A stretch of 9,216 bases of DNA, taken from NCBI GenBank assembly GCA_002779205.1, contig PEXF01000080.1:1-9216 (forward strand), given 5' to 3'. Below are positions 1 to 5,278 of the stretch, one piece after another (position 1 is the first letter of the stretch; each line of letters begins with the position of its first letter). Under the pieces are notes generated by a model. The model saw only the letters and a program-made list of their open reading frames with translations, was not told the origin of the DNA and searched no databases. The translations under genes and the position numbers were made by a program. Origin of the DNA: Candidatus Hydromicrobium americanum. Lineage in GTDB: Bacteria > Actinomycetota > Humimicrobiia > Humimicrobiales > Humimicrobiaceae.

Positions 1-42
1 TATTTTAAAAATAGATAATACTGAAGTTATTTTTATGCCTTT

Positions 43-108
43 TTACAGACTATACGATATAGAGTTTTTAAAAATATCATCCCGGTAAAATTCCCTTTTG
101 TTTGTAAA
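43..108 (-). pseudogene. Possible scrap of a HepT/DUF86 toxin
   Basis: Reading leftwards from 108, 21 codons end at TAA (45-43) and include REFYRDDIFKNSISYSL. This resembles the DUF86/HepT segment (general form eFl.Dei..avvrsL) that precedes the IIGEA motif. IIGEA itself is missing and a TGA lies just upstream. There is no start codon, ribosome binding site or room for a full gene. The match is short and made from memory of the family, so it is tentative. It fits the rest of the window, which holds another HepT remnant (5279-5386) and two MNT genes. Confidence 0.28.
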
Positions 109-277
109 TCACGACTTTTAAATCAACAGAGAAAGAGAAATCAGATCTTTTATAAGGGGAAGTAAGCAGTTAGAGTACAATAATCTAACTATAATTACCT
201 ATGACCAAGAAAAAGAGGAAATAATTAAAGAAAAGAAGATTAAGTTTATCCCCCTCTGGAAATGGCTACTTTTATAA
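101..277 (+). pseudogene. C-terminal tail of a DUF4143 ATPase
   Basis: This frame encodes about 50 residues ending IKFIPLWKWLLL and TAA (275-277). It aligns along its length with the tail of the broken ATPase at 8221-9019: REREIRSFIRGSKQLEYNNL pairs with the KERELKSLIKASDELDCSNL segment there, then TIITYD with LVITYD, then PLWKWLL with SLWKWLL. A TAA at 119-121 interrupts the same frame just upstream, and everything N-terminal (Walker motifs, DUF4143 core) is absent. Members of this AAA_14/DUF4143 family usually exceed 370 residues, so this is a remnant of under 60. It lies in the same frame as the kinase scrap that follows, separated by the stop codon. Confidence 0.72.
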
Positions 278-280
278 GGG

Positions 281-373
281 ATAATACCAGATAAGAAATC
301 CAGCGTTGTAGGAATTGGGAATGCTATTGTTGATGTACTGGCAAATTCCCTTAAAAGGGATAATTTTAAATAA
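281..373 (+). pseudogene. N-terminal scrap of a PfkB-family kinase
   Basis: Codons 305-346 read VVGIGNAIVDVLAN, the first beta strand and substrate-binding segment of PfkB-family kinases (adenosine kinase/ribokinase type; usual form DVVGIGNAIVDVLA). The frame then runs SLKRDNFK and stops at TAA (371-373). There is no ATG, GTG or TTG in a sensible place upstream, and the rest of the roughly 300-residue enzyme is missing. The end overlaps the 3' end of higA on the opposite strand. The motif match is good, but the fragment is only about 20 recognisable residues long. Confidence 0.5.
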
Positions 374-668
374 AATGCCTGTTGGCAACTTTTGGAATCC
401 TATTTAATTCTAATCTAATCCTTTGTACTTCTTCTCTCAAATCAAATTCATCCTGGATTCCCATCCAGAAATCTGCAGAGTTACCAAAATACTTGGATAA
501 TCTTAAAGCAGTATCAGCAGTTATTCTGCGCTTTCCCTTAAGGATTTGTGACACCCGGGTAGCAGGCATACCAGTATCTTTGGATAACCTGTAAGCACTG
601 ATTTTTAAAGGTTTTAAGAATTCTTCCAAAAGAATTTCACCTGGTGTAATGTTTGTAATTTTTCCCAT
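366..668 (-). CDS. higA: HigA-type antitoxin, XRE-family DNA-binding protein
   Basis: A 100-residue cytoplasmic protein of the HigA/VapI antitoxin family. It should bind and neutralise the HigB toxin encoded just upstream and repress the shared promoter. Residues 8-20 (TPGEILLEEFLKP) are the family signature. The helix-turn-helix spans about residues 22-57, with AYRLSKDTGMPATRVSQILK as its core. Residues 62-70 (GNSADFWMG) are the conserved segment after it. The start ATG lies 9 nt after a strong AGGAGG (683-678) that overlaps the higB stop codon TAG (684-682), so the two genes are probably translationally coupled. Length and motif order are normal. The toxin-first gene order is the rule for higBA and unlike most type II systems. 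Confidence 0.93.
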   Translation of the reverse strand: MGKITNITPGEILLEEFLKPLKISAYRLSKDTGMPATRVSQILKGKRRITADTALRLSKYFGNSADFWMGIQDEFDLREEVQRIRLELNRIPKVANRHFI

Positions 669-681
669 AATTTTTTTCCTC

Positions 682-963
682 CTAATGATAATCTGTTATT
701 TCAACTAAACTGGCAATTCCATGTTCCCAGTAAAAGCAGACCCTGAATTGATCGTTTATTCTGATACTATACTGCCCCTGTCTATTGCCAGCAAGTTGCT
801 CAAGTTTATTCCCTGGTGGAATATTTAAATCATTTAAATCCTTTGCTCTGTTTATAATTATTAACTTTCTAAGTCCAATTCTTTGAATATCTTTAGGCAA
901 TTTCTTAGAATATTGCTGATTCCAGATCTTTTCAGTTTCCTTATCGCGAAATGAAATAATCAT
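682..963 (-). CDS. higB: HigB-type toxin, RelE-superfamily mRNA endonuclease
   Basis: A 93-residue HigB toxin (ParE/RelE fold). HigB proteins cut mRNA on the ribosome. The sequence shows the family pattern in full: ISFRDKETEKIW at the start, LRKLIIINRAKDLNDL at residues 31-46, PPGNKLEQL and GQYSIRINDQFRVCF at residues 49-77, and the C-terminal DYH that closes most HigB proteins. No residue looks missing, so it is probably active and held by HigA. It lies 13 nt upstream of higA on the same strand. The chosen ATG matches the usual HigB N-terminus. It has no ribosome binding site, because the promoter -10 box ends only 6 nt upstream, so the mRNA is probably leaderless. Confidence 0.94.
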   Translation of the reverse strand: MIISFRDKETEKIWNQQYSKKLPKDIQRIGLRKLIIINRAKDLNDLNIPPGNKLEQLAGNRQGQYSIRINDQFRVCFYWEHGIASLVEITDYH

Positions 964-969
964 ATGACT

Positions 970-998
970 ATATTAACGTATTGCATTATTAATGTCAA
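970..998 (-). promoter_or_regulatory. higBA promoter, leaderless geometry
   Basis: On the minus strand there is a perfect -35 TTGACA (998-993), a 17-bp spacer and a -10 TAATAT (975-970). Six nucleotides separate the -10 box from the higB ATG (963). Since transcription normally starts about 6-8 nt after the -10 box, the RNA should begin at or within a base or two of the AUG. TTAA repeats flank the spacer and could be part of a HigA operator, though the symmetry is weak. Confidence 0.72.
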
Positions 999-1120
999 AG
1001 ATTATTAATTAAACCTTGCAGCTCCTGCATAACCAGTTTGCGGAAGAAGTGAAATCAGCTCGCCCGTTACACTGTCATGGGGCCAGGATATGAATATGCA
1101 TAGTCTCTTAAGATGTGCTT

Positions 1121-1152
1121 CAATAGGATTGTTGATAAATAGGATCCTATTG
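1121..1152. repeat. Triple AATAGGAT motif with nested palindromes
   Basis: AATAGGAT occurs directly at 1122-1129 and 1138-1145 and inverted at 1144-1151. The second and third copies form the 14-bp perfect palindrome AATAGGATCCTATT (1138-1151). The first and third form a 9-bp stem (CAATAGGAT, 1121-1129, with ATCCTATTG, 1144-1152) around a 14-nt loop. The two direct copies are 16 bp apart. The layout resembles a repressor binding site array or a competing RNA hairpin. No gene recognisably starts right beside it. Confidence 0.6.
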
Positions 1153-1225
1153 CGTCATCTAAAAAAGTATCTGAAAGCCTATACGTTGTCTTTAAATATA
1201 GAGAATTAGATATTATAATTAAAAT

Positions 1226-1276
1226 AATTTCGTTTAGATTTTTATATGGGCAACGATACAATTTCATTTAGATTTT
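1226..1276 (+). repeat. Direct repeat of 17 bp, period 34
   Basis: AATTTCGTTTAGATTTT (1226-1242) and AATTTCATTTAGATTTT (1260-1276) differ at one base. The second unit falls inside the micro-ORF element that starts at 1246, so the repeat may have arisen by slippage or duplication at the left edge of that element. Confidence 0.6.
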
Positions 1277-1291
1277 AAATAAAGCAATTCG
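1246..1291 (+). repeat. Repeated element, copy 1, with micro-ORF
   Basis: This copy matches 3821-3869 closely. The two share ATGG, GATAC, ATTTCA and an exact 19-base right part TTTTAAATAAAGCAATTCG. Both can be read from ATG as a short peptide, here MGNDTISFRF followed by TAA, and in the other copy MAGNDTISIIF followed by TAA. The opening resembles ribbon-helix-helix antitoxins, so the element may be a decayed antitoxin head, a small mobile repeat or a real micro-ORF. Confidence 0.5.
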
Positions 1292-1296
1292 ATCTA

Positions 1297-1325
1297 TTGA
1301 TATTTCGCTTCCTTAAAGATATAGT
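1297..1325 (+). promoter_or_regulatory. Putative promoter for the 1422/1796 gene pair
   Basis: A -35-like TTGATA (1297-1302) and a -10-like TATAGT (1320-1325) are separated by 17 bp. This is the best promoter-like pair upstream of the gene at 1422 and would give a 5' leader of roughly 90 nt. In DNA this AT-rich, chance matches are common. Confidence 0.4.
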
Positions 1326-1421
1326 ATAAATTGAGAATGAGTAAAACGTTTTAAAGAATTAAATAACAGCTTATAGGCCGGATGTAAATATGTGGACAGA
1401 TAATTTTACGAGGAGGCGAGT

Positions 1422-1637
1422 ATGACAAAGAGATATCATACCAAACTTGTACACGAAGGTAATTATGTTGCAGAAGTTGATGTAGAAATTATTGATACTG
1501 GAGAGGGCTGGTCACCATATCTCTCTCTTGAAGATGCCCAAAAGTTAGATGATGTGAGGGAATCTCTACGAGAAGGTGATCTTCAGAGAGCAACTAAGTT
1601 TGCACGGGTATTTAGCCTTACACCAGTATCGGTATGA
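1422..1637 (+). CDS. Conserved small protein of unknown function, 71 residues
   Basis: An acidic 71-residue soluble protein with no membrane segment or signal peptide. A predicted beta-rich first half (YHTKLVHEGNYVAEVDVEII, residues 5-24) leads into a conserved-looking turn (GEGWSPYLSLEDAQKL, residues 28-43) and a helical second half (VRESLREGDLQRATKFARV). It ends LTPVSV and stops at TGA. I recall similar small proteins but no named function. An AGGAGG (1411-1416) lies 5 nt before the ATG, so the start is secure. A DUF2442 gene follows on the same strand 158 bp downstream across a hairpin-rich gap. Size and pairing fit a toxin-antitoxin or regulatory pair, but that is inference only. Confidence 0.85.
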   Translation: MTKRYHTKLVHEGNYVAEVDVEIIDTGEGWSPYLSLEDAQKLDDVRESLREGDLQRATKFARVFSLTPVSV

Positions 1638-1643
1638 TTAGAT

Positions 1644-1746
1644 ACCCACGTACTAAAGTACGTGTCACTAACTAAAATTAAGCTTCGCTTGTAATATACT
1701 CATTCACCCACGCACTGAAGTGCATGGAACTCTGCCCTTACGGGTT
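1644..1746 (+). repeat. Row of four small hairpins, possible IS200/IS605-type end or MITE
   Basis: The gap between the two small genes holds CACGTACT-AA-AGTACGTG (1647-1664, a perfect 8-bp stem), AAGC-TTC-GCTT (1680-1690), CCACGCACT-GA-AGTGCATGG (1708-1727, 9-bp stem with one G-T type pair) and CCC-TTAC-GGG followed by TTTT (1735-1748). The first and third hairpins are diverged copies of each other, both starting ACCCACG. Subterminal imperfect hairpins of this kind are typical of IS200/IS605-family ends and their small derivatives, but no transposase is present and I cannot show matching ends. The last hairpin could also act as a weak terminator or attenuator ahead of the DUF2442 gene. Confidence 0.55.
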
Positions 1747-1795
1747 TTAAGAGGATTGGTTTTGGAGAATATAAATCTTTTTAAGGAGAGGTGGT

Positions 1796-2035
1796 ATGGA
1801 TATTTTAAGCGTTAAAACTTCAGAGGTTATGGCAACCAATATATGGTTCGATTCGGAGATGATGCATGTCCGCCTTCTTGACGGCAGAGAAATAAGTATT
1901 CCTCTAGAATGGTTCCCTAAACTGCGAGAGGCAACAAATGAGCAGAGGATGAAATGGAGACTGATTGGCAAAGGCGTGGGAATACACTGGGAGGAATTGG
2001 ATGAAGACATTTCAGTGGCTGCACTCCTAAAGTAA
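1796..2035 (+). CDS. DUF2442 domain protein
   Basis: A 79-residue DUF2442 protein. The family motif order is clear: IWFDSEMMHVRLLDGREISI (residues 16-35), PLEWFPKLREAT (36-47), QRMKWRLIGKGVGIHWEELDEDISVAALL (50-78). Many DUF2442 genes sit beside DUF4160 genes and are suspected toxin-antitoxin partners or regulators, but their biochemical role is not settled. Here no DUF4160 gene is seen; the neighbour is the 71-residue protein at 1422. AAGGAG (1783-1788) lies 7 nt before the ATG. The 11 residues before the domain make a later start at M12 possible, but the ribosome binding site favours M1. Confidence 0.9.
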   Translation: MDILSVKTSEVMATNIWFDSEMMHVRLLDGREISIPLEWFPKLREATNEQRMKWRLIGKGVGIHWEELDEDISVAALLK

Positions 2036-2053
2036 GAGCTTGAACCCCTGTTT

Positions 2054-2167
2054 CTAATTAAAGTGCACTTTTAACTTTTTCCTAACTTTTAATTTTTTAA
2101 CTACAAATTTCCCGAGGAAGCCTGCGCCTCCTGTAACAATAACTTTCCTGTCTTTTAGATTAATCAT
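2054..2167 (-). pseudogene. Truncated head of an NAD-dependent sugar epimerase/dehydratase
   Basis: Thirty-seven codons start at ATG (2167-2165) and end at TAG (2056-2054). Residues 1-25 read MINLKDRKVIVTGGAGFLGK then FVVKK, the first beta strand and the nucleotide-binding TGGAGFLG (GxxGxxG) loop of the extended short-chain dehydrogenase family; the wording is close to GDP-fucose synthase-type enzymes. After about residue 26 it becomes lysine-rich and ends. Family members run to about 300 residues, so only the head remains, with its own start and a weak AGGA 9-11 nt upstream. It lies opposite to and just beyond the DUF2442 gene. Confidence 0.75.
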
Positions 2168-2402
2168 TTTTAATTTTCCTGTATTATGATTATTTACAAG
2201 TTCTTTTATTCCTGTTTATTATAATTAAAATTTGTAATAATTAAACAATTTTTTGAATAATTGTCATAAATACTCTCCCTGAGTTTGACTCCTATTATAC
2301 TAATTTAAATGTTAATAAAAAAAGATGTAAAAGTACCGGGTGATTTTATTAGATCATATCCAGATTACTTGACTTAAGAATAGTTATAGTGATGTTAGAA
2401 AC
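2168..2402. other. AT-rich non-coding stretch with one micro-ORF
   Basis: I see no full gene here. On the plus strand, ATG at 2309 opens 22 codons (MLIKKDVKVPGDFIRSYPDY then LT, stop TAA 2375-2377) with coding-like composition. A TATACT (2296-2301) lies 7 nt before that ATG. It could be another truncated head or chance. A TATAAT also reads on the minus strand at 2299-2294, where it could serve the epimerase head about 130 bp away. Confidence 0.4.
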
Positions 2403-2432
2403 TTGACAAATTACCTGGTATTATGTTAAGTT
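2403..2432 (+). promoter_or_regulatory. Putative promoter of the ATPase gene
   Basis: A perfect TTGACA (2403-2408), an 18-bp spacer and TAAGTT (2427-2432) precede the ATPase start by 28 bp. The -35 is strong and the -10 is poor. No other good pair lies closer to the gene. Confidence 0.45.
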
Positions 2433-2460
2433 ATATTATCATAATATTAAATTAATTTGT

Positions 2461-3717
2461 ATGAGAATAATACAAGAAAAATTAATAAATAGAAAAGTTA
2501 TTAGCTCAATAGCTAAGTTTTTAGATGATGATGAAGTTATTGTTTTGCATGGAGCAAGGCAAGTTGGCAAAACCTCAATTATTAAGATTTTGATATCTTC
2601 AGTATTAAAATCAAAAATAACTGAGAGCAATATTGTATATTTTGACCTGGAAGACTTTAATTTAGTTGAGCTCTGTGATAAAGGAGTAGAAAAAGTAATA
2701 GATTATTTGACTGGTATAAACTGTGATTTCAGCAAGAAGATTTATCTATTTATTGATGAAATCCAGTATTTGAAAAACCCATCTTCTTTTCTTAAATTAT
2801 TTTATGATCGTTATAAAACAAAAGTAAAAATTATAGCTACAGGTTCTTCAAGCTTTGGCATTAAGTCTAAATTTAAAAATTCTTTGGTAGGAAGAACTTT
2901 AAATTTTGAAATATTTACATTAGACTTTGAGGAGTTTTTGTGGTTTAAAGAAAAAAAAATAAGATTGGGAACAAAGCTACCTGATATTTTACATAATGAA
3001 TTAAGAGATTTATATACCGAATATGCTCTTATGGGTAGTTACCCGGCAATTGTTCTGGAAAAATCAATAGAAAAGAAGGAATTTAAATTAAAGCAAATTA
3101 TAAATACATATATTAAAAAAGATATTAGAGATCTGGCTGATATAAGAAATATCAATAAATTTAATATTTTGTTAAAATTACTTGCCAGCCAATCCGGGAA
3201 TTTACTAAATATTTTAGAACTGTCCAACACATTAGGAATAGCCAGACAAACAATAGAAGACTACTTGTTTATTATGGAAAATACATACATTATAAAGATG
3301 ATCTATCCCTTTTATAAAAATATAAGAAGTGAATTAACTAAAATGCCAAAGGTATATTTAGAGGACTCAGGAATTGCTAATATTTTAGCCAACAAAACTT
3401 TTAGCAGAGTTATATCTGGCAGTTTGTTTGAAAACAGTGTTTATATGAATTTAAGAAGAAATAGTCCTGTTGAAAATATTTACTTTTGGAGAACAAATAA
3501 AGGTCAGGAAGTTGATTTTATTTTAGACAGAAGTAAACTTATACCAGCAGAGGTTAAGATTTGTTTTAGAGACAAATTAATAAAAAACGCACTTTATTTT
3601 TCGAATAAATATAATACAAAAGATGTAATTTGTATTACCTTGAATAAAAATAAGAATAGCAAATATAGAAATGTTAAACAACTATATCCCTGGGAAATTT
3701 ACAATATACTGCAATAA
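2461..3717 (+). CDS. AAA_14/DUF4143 family P-loop ATPase
   Basis: A complete 418-residue ATPase of the AAA_14-DUF4143 family, common and highly paralogous in anaerobes and archaea. Walker A is GARQVGKT (residues 31-38), Walker B YLFIDE (95-100), sensor ATGSS (126-130), and GR at 144-145 is a likely arginine finger. A helical, winged-helix-like region follows (about 185-280, including GSYPAIVLE). The C-terminal domain carries LFEN (323-326), QEVDF (349-353) and PAEVK (362-366), the E...D...ExK pattern of the PD-(D/E)XK nuclease-like fold attributed to DUF4143. The biological role of the family is unknown. No Shine-Dalgarno sequence precedes the ATG, but the N-terminus fits the family. Its tail differs from the other three DUF4143 remnants in the window, so it is a separate paralogue. 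It stands alone. Confidence 0.92.
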   Translation: MRIIQEKLINRKVISSIAKFLDDDEVIVLHGARQVGKTSIIKILISSVLKSKITESNIVYFDLEDFNLVELCDKGVEKVIDYLTGINCDFSKKIYLFIDEIQYLKNPSSFLKLFYDRYKTKVKIIATGSSSFGIKSKFKNSLVGRTLNFEIFTLDFEEFLWFKEKKIRLGTKLPDILHNELRDLYTEYALMGSYPAIVLEKSIEKKEFKLKQIINTYIKKDIRDLADIRNINKFNILLKLLASQSGNLLNILELSNTLGIARQTIEDYLFIMENTYIIKMIYPFYKNIRSELTKMPKVYLEDSGIANILANKTFSRVISGSLFENSVYMNLRRNSPVENIYFWRTNKGQEVDFILDRSKLIPAEVKICFRDKLIKNALYFSNKYNTKDVICITLNKNKNSKYRNVKQLYPWEIYNILQ

Positions 3718-3724
3718 CAAGTAA

Positions 3725-3802
3725 TCTAAATTACTACAATTTAATTCGTAACTATTCTTGATTAATGATTTTCTTTTGTTGAAAGTAAAGCTCCTCAATT
3801 TA
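3725..3802 (-). pseudogene. Decayed C-terminal scrap of a second DUF4143 ATPase
   Basis: Read on the minus strand, this stretch aligns base by base with the tail of the broken ATPase at 8221-9019. One run of bases that reads KNSYELNCSNL pairs with KASDELDCSNL there, and the preceding part (EELYFQQK) pairs with CRDLSFIQTK after a gap of about 11 bases. The gap breaks the frame. The remnant points towards the intact ATPase gene and ends within about 10 bp of its stop codon. Homology is visible in DNA (ATCATTAAT, GAATTA, AATTTA in register) as well as protein. Confidence 0.55.
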
Positions 3803-3820
3803 TTTTGCTATAATATTAAT

Positions 3821-3869
3821 ATGGCAGGCAATGATACGATTTCAATCATATTTTAAATAAAGCAATTCG
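3821..3869 (+). repeat. Repeated element, copy 2, with micro-ORF
   Basis: This is the second copy of the element at 1246-1291, with the same exact right part TTTTAAATAAAGCAATTCG. It can be read MAGNDTISIIF then TAA. A TATAAT (3809-3814) stands exactly 6 nt before the ATG, the same spacing as at higB. Both copies end their frame at the same TAA, so the stop arose before the duplication or is part of the element. Confidence 0.5.
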
Positions 3870-3952
3870 TCTTTAATATATTATGCTGTCATTATAATAT
3901 TCTATATTATATATTACAATGCTAATATAATATATTTATAGGCTTAGGGAAC

Positions 3953-3996
3953 AAAATAGAAATCCTTCTGCTGGAAAACTACCTGTGTTCATAAGA
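3953..3996 (+). pseudogene. 14-codon PIN-toxin tail, copy of the one at 7854
   Basis: Forty-four bases here match 7854-7897 with a single C/T difference at 3990. They encode KIEILLLENYLCS and stop at TAA (3992-3994). In the 7674-7895 remnant the same residues close a recognisable PIN domain, so this is the leftover tail of a near-identical paralogue or of a recent duplication. The sequence to the left no longer resembles a PIN domain. Confidence 0.65.
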
Positions 3997-4107
3997 ATGT
4001 CTTTTGAAGTAACAACTATAAAGGTGAAATTTACAAACATAATAGTTCACTCAAAATCATTAATATATGTCATTAATTTTCTTGGCATCTATAATCTGGC
4101 TATTATA

Positions 4108-4452
4108 CTAACTATAGTAGACAAAATTTGTAAATTTTATTCGTTTACCCTCATCCCGGCAAAATACTATCCTGCCACTGCTTATCACCTCTCCTAAAAA
4201 TACTGGAGAAATACTTAAGTTAATCTCTCTGGTATCTATAAAAAAAACATCTCCTACCACTTTCTGCACTTCCACCCTTAACTCCAAAATTCTCTCATAT
4301 TTTGTCAGCGGTCTTTTAAAAAGTATTGCTAAATCCAGATCACTTTTATCAGTTTCTTCCCCTTTGGCCCTTGAGCCATAAAGGTAAACCGCCACCATAT
4401 CTTTCTGTTTAGTAAAAAAATTAGAAATTTTTTTAAGTATTTTATTATTCAT
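4108..4452 (-). CDS. MNT-type nucleotidyltransferase, solitary antitoxin-like
   Basis: A 114-residue minimal nucleotidyltransferase (DNA polymerase beta fold). The catalytic GSX10DXD motif is intact: G26-S27 and D38-L-D40, with D68 (GDVFF) in the place of the third metal-binding Asp. Relatives such as MntA adenylylate and inactivate a neighbouring HEPN toxin (HepT). No HEPN gene adjoins it; the nearest HepT trace is the ruined one at 5279-5386. Family members usually continue some 10-20 residues past its C-terminus, and readable codons follow the TAG (4110-4108), so it may be slightly truncated. The ATG matches the family start, lacks a ribosome binding site and lies 9 nt after a -10 box. Confidence 0.88.
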   Translation of the reverse strand: MNNKILKKISNFFTKQKDMVAVYLYGSRAKGEETDKSDLDLAILFKRPLTKYERILELRVEVQKVVGDVFFIDTREINLSISPVFLGEVISSGRIVFCRDEGKRIKFTNFVYYS

Positions 4453-4461
4453 TTGAGCTAA

Positions 4462-4490
4462 ATTCTATCAAATCAACTTACAATTAGCAA
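4462..4490 (-). promoter_or_regulatory. Putative promoter of the MNT gene
   Basis: On the minus strand TTGCTA (4490-4485), a 17-bp spacer and TAGAAT (4467-4462) lie just upstream. Only 9 nt separate the -10 box from the ATG (4452), leaving a leader of zero to three bases. Confidence 0.5.
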
Positions 4491-4535
4491 TTTAAAGAAA
4501 TGGCTTCAATCGACAAAATTAAACAAAAGAATATG

Positions 4536-4979
4536 TTAGGATTTTGATTCAATGATTCTTTTTATTTTTTCCAGATTTAAGAAATCTTTTGGAGTTAGAA
4601 CATTTATATCTAAGTCTCTATAATCGGAAATATTTCTTGTTATTAAGTTATTTATACTATTATTTAATGCAATAAAGTATTGAACACCATCCTCAAAGTC
4701 CTTTATACTTGAGTTTAGTGATTCTCCTATCTCCTTATCTGTAAATGGTAAAACATTTAAAATAGATCTTAGTTTTGATATTGTTTTTAAAGCGGTTTTT
4801 TCATCTTTATTACTGTTTATAATATAGTAACAATTTGCTATTATCAGAGATGATGTAAAGCCTGAGAAATAGTTTCTTTCAATTAGAGATAGTACCTTTT
4901 GGGAATCAGGGTAAAAGGGTTCTCTTTTTAAAACTATATCCAGAATAATATCAGTGTCAATGAATAATTTTTCTATCAT
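4536..4979 (-). CDS. PIN-domain toxin (VapC-like ribonuclease)
   Basis: A 147-residue PIN-domain protein, by wording of the PIN_3 type. PIN toxins cleave specific RNAs using a cluster of acidic residues. The N-terminal LFIDTDIILD supplies D8 and D10, KDFEDGVQYFIAL (residues 93-105) carries E96-D97, and TRNISDYRDLDINVLTP (114-130) holds the last Asp (D119) and the family ending. All expected acidic positions are present, so it looks active. Its ATG overlaps the antitoxin stop in an ATGA (4979-4976), the usual sign of translational coupling; no separate ribosome binding site is visible. Confidence 0.9.
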   Translation of the reverse strand: MIEKLFIDTDIILDIVLKREPFYPDSQKVLSLIERNYFSGFTSSLIIANCYYIINSNKDEKTALKTISKLRSILNVLPFTDKEIGESLNSSIKDFEDGVQYFIALNNSINNLITRNISDYRDLDINVLTPKDFLNLEKIKRIIESKS

Positions 4980-5218
4980 ACAAATCTTTTAGTTAACGCT
5001 TCTTCTAAAAGTTCCTTATCTGATTTTGCTGTAGTAAACCTGGCTATTCCTGATAATTCTTTGGTAATAGGAGGTATTTTATTATTGTTAATTTCTGAGG
5101 ATAGAGTTTTAAAATAAAGCCCAACTATTCCTGATAAACTCATATTATTTTTTTTAGCATATACTTTTGCAGCTTCAATTACTTTGCTATCCAGGGTTAG
5201 TGTTAATTTTTTTACCAT
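4976..5218 (-). CDS. Antitoxin partner of the PIN toxin, DUF6364-like
   Basis: An 80-residue small basic protein. KKLTLTLDSKVIEAAKVYAKKNNMSLSGIVGLYF (residues 3-36) has the strand-helix-helix layout of a ribbon-helix-helix DNA-binding antitoxin and matches DUF6364 wording; the C-terminal half (PPITKELSGIAR, then a charged helix) would bind the toxin. The frame stays open upstream to an ATG at 5350, but I start at 5218: GGAGG (5228-5224) lies 5 nt before this ATG, a promoter sits at 5278-5249, and the upstream codons belong to a HepT remnant. The end overlaps the PIN gene by 4 nt. It probably represses its own promoter. Confidence 0.85.
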   Translation of the reverse strand: MVKKLTLTLDSKVIEAAKVYAKKNNMSLSGIVGLYFKTLSSEINNNKIPPITKELSGIARFTTAKSDKELLEEALTKRFV

Positions 5219-5248
5219 ACCGGCCTCCATTAAATTCTTGCACGTATT

Positions 5249-5278
5249 AATATAGTATAATCCACACGTGTTTGTCAA
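5249..5278 (-). promoter_or_regulatory. Promoter of the antitoxin-PIN operon with palindromic spacer
   Basis: On the minus strand a perfect TTGACA (5278-5273), an 18-bp spacer and TATATT (5254-5249) predict a start near 5242 and a leader of about 24 nt to the ATG at 5218. The spacer holds the 8-bp palindrome ACACGTGT, and a further CACGT lies at 5241-5245 near the start site. These are good candidates for the operator of the antitoxin. The promoter rules out the longer reading frame from 5350. Confidence 0.68.

Larger units (their letters stand above)
999..1296. other. Non-coding stretch with repeats, no gene recognised
   Basis: Between the higBA promoter and the next promoter I recognise no gene. 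A minus-strand frame of 66 codons (1267-1067) has no ribosome binding site, unusual composition and no family resemblance. Plus-strand frames around 1020-1100 have a coding-like flavour (for example LARYTVMGPGYEYA) but are broken by stops. The stretch does hold the AATAGGAT motif cluster (1122-1151), a 17-bp direct repeat (1226/1260) and one copy of the repeated micro-ORF element (1246-1291), each listed separately. Confidence 0.5.

Noticed and set aside
347..360. TCCCTT-AA-AAGGGA hairpin as terminator of higBA
   Set aside because: A perfect stem lies just past the higA stop, but no T-run follows on the minus strand and the bases belong to the kinase scrap.
1067..1267. 66-codon minus-strand reading frame as a gene
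   Set aside because: No ribosome binding site or family resemblance; it spans the repeats and the AATAGGAT cluster.
3720..3735. AGTAAT-CTAA-ATTACT hairpin as terminator of the ATPase gene
   Set aside because: The stem is short and AT-only apart from one pair, with no proper T-run; part of it overlaps the ATPase remnant on the other strand.
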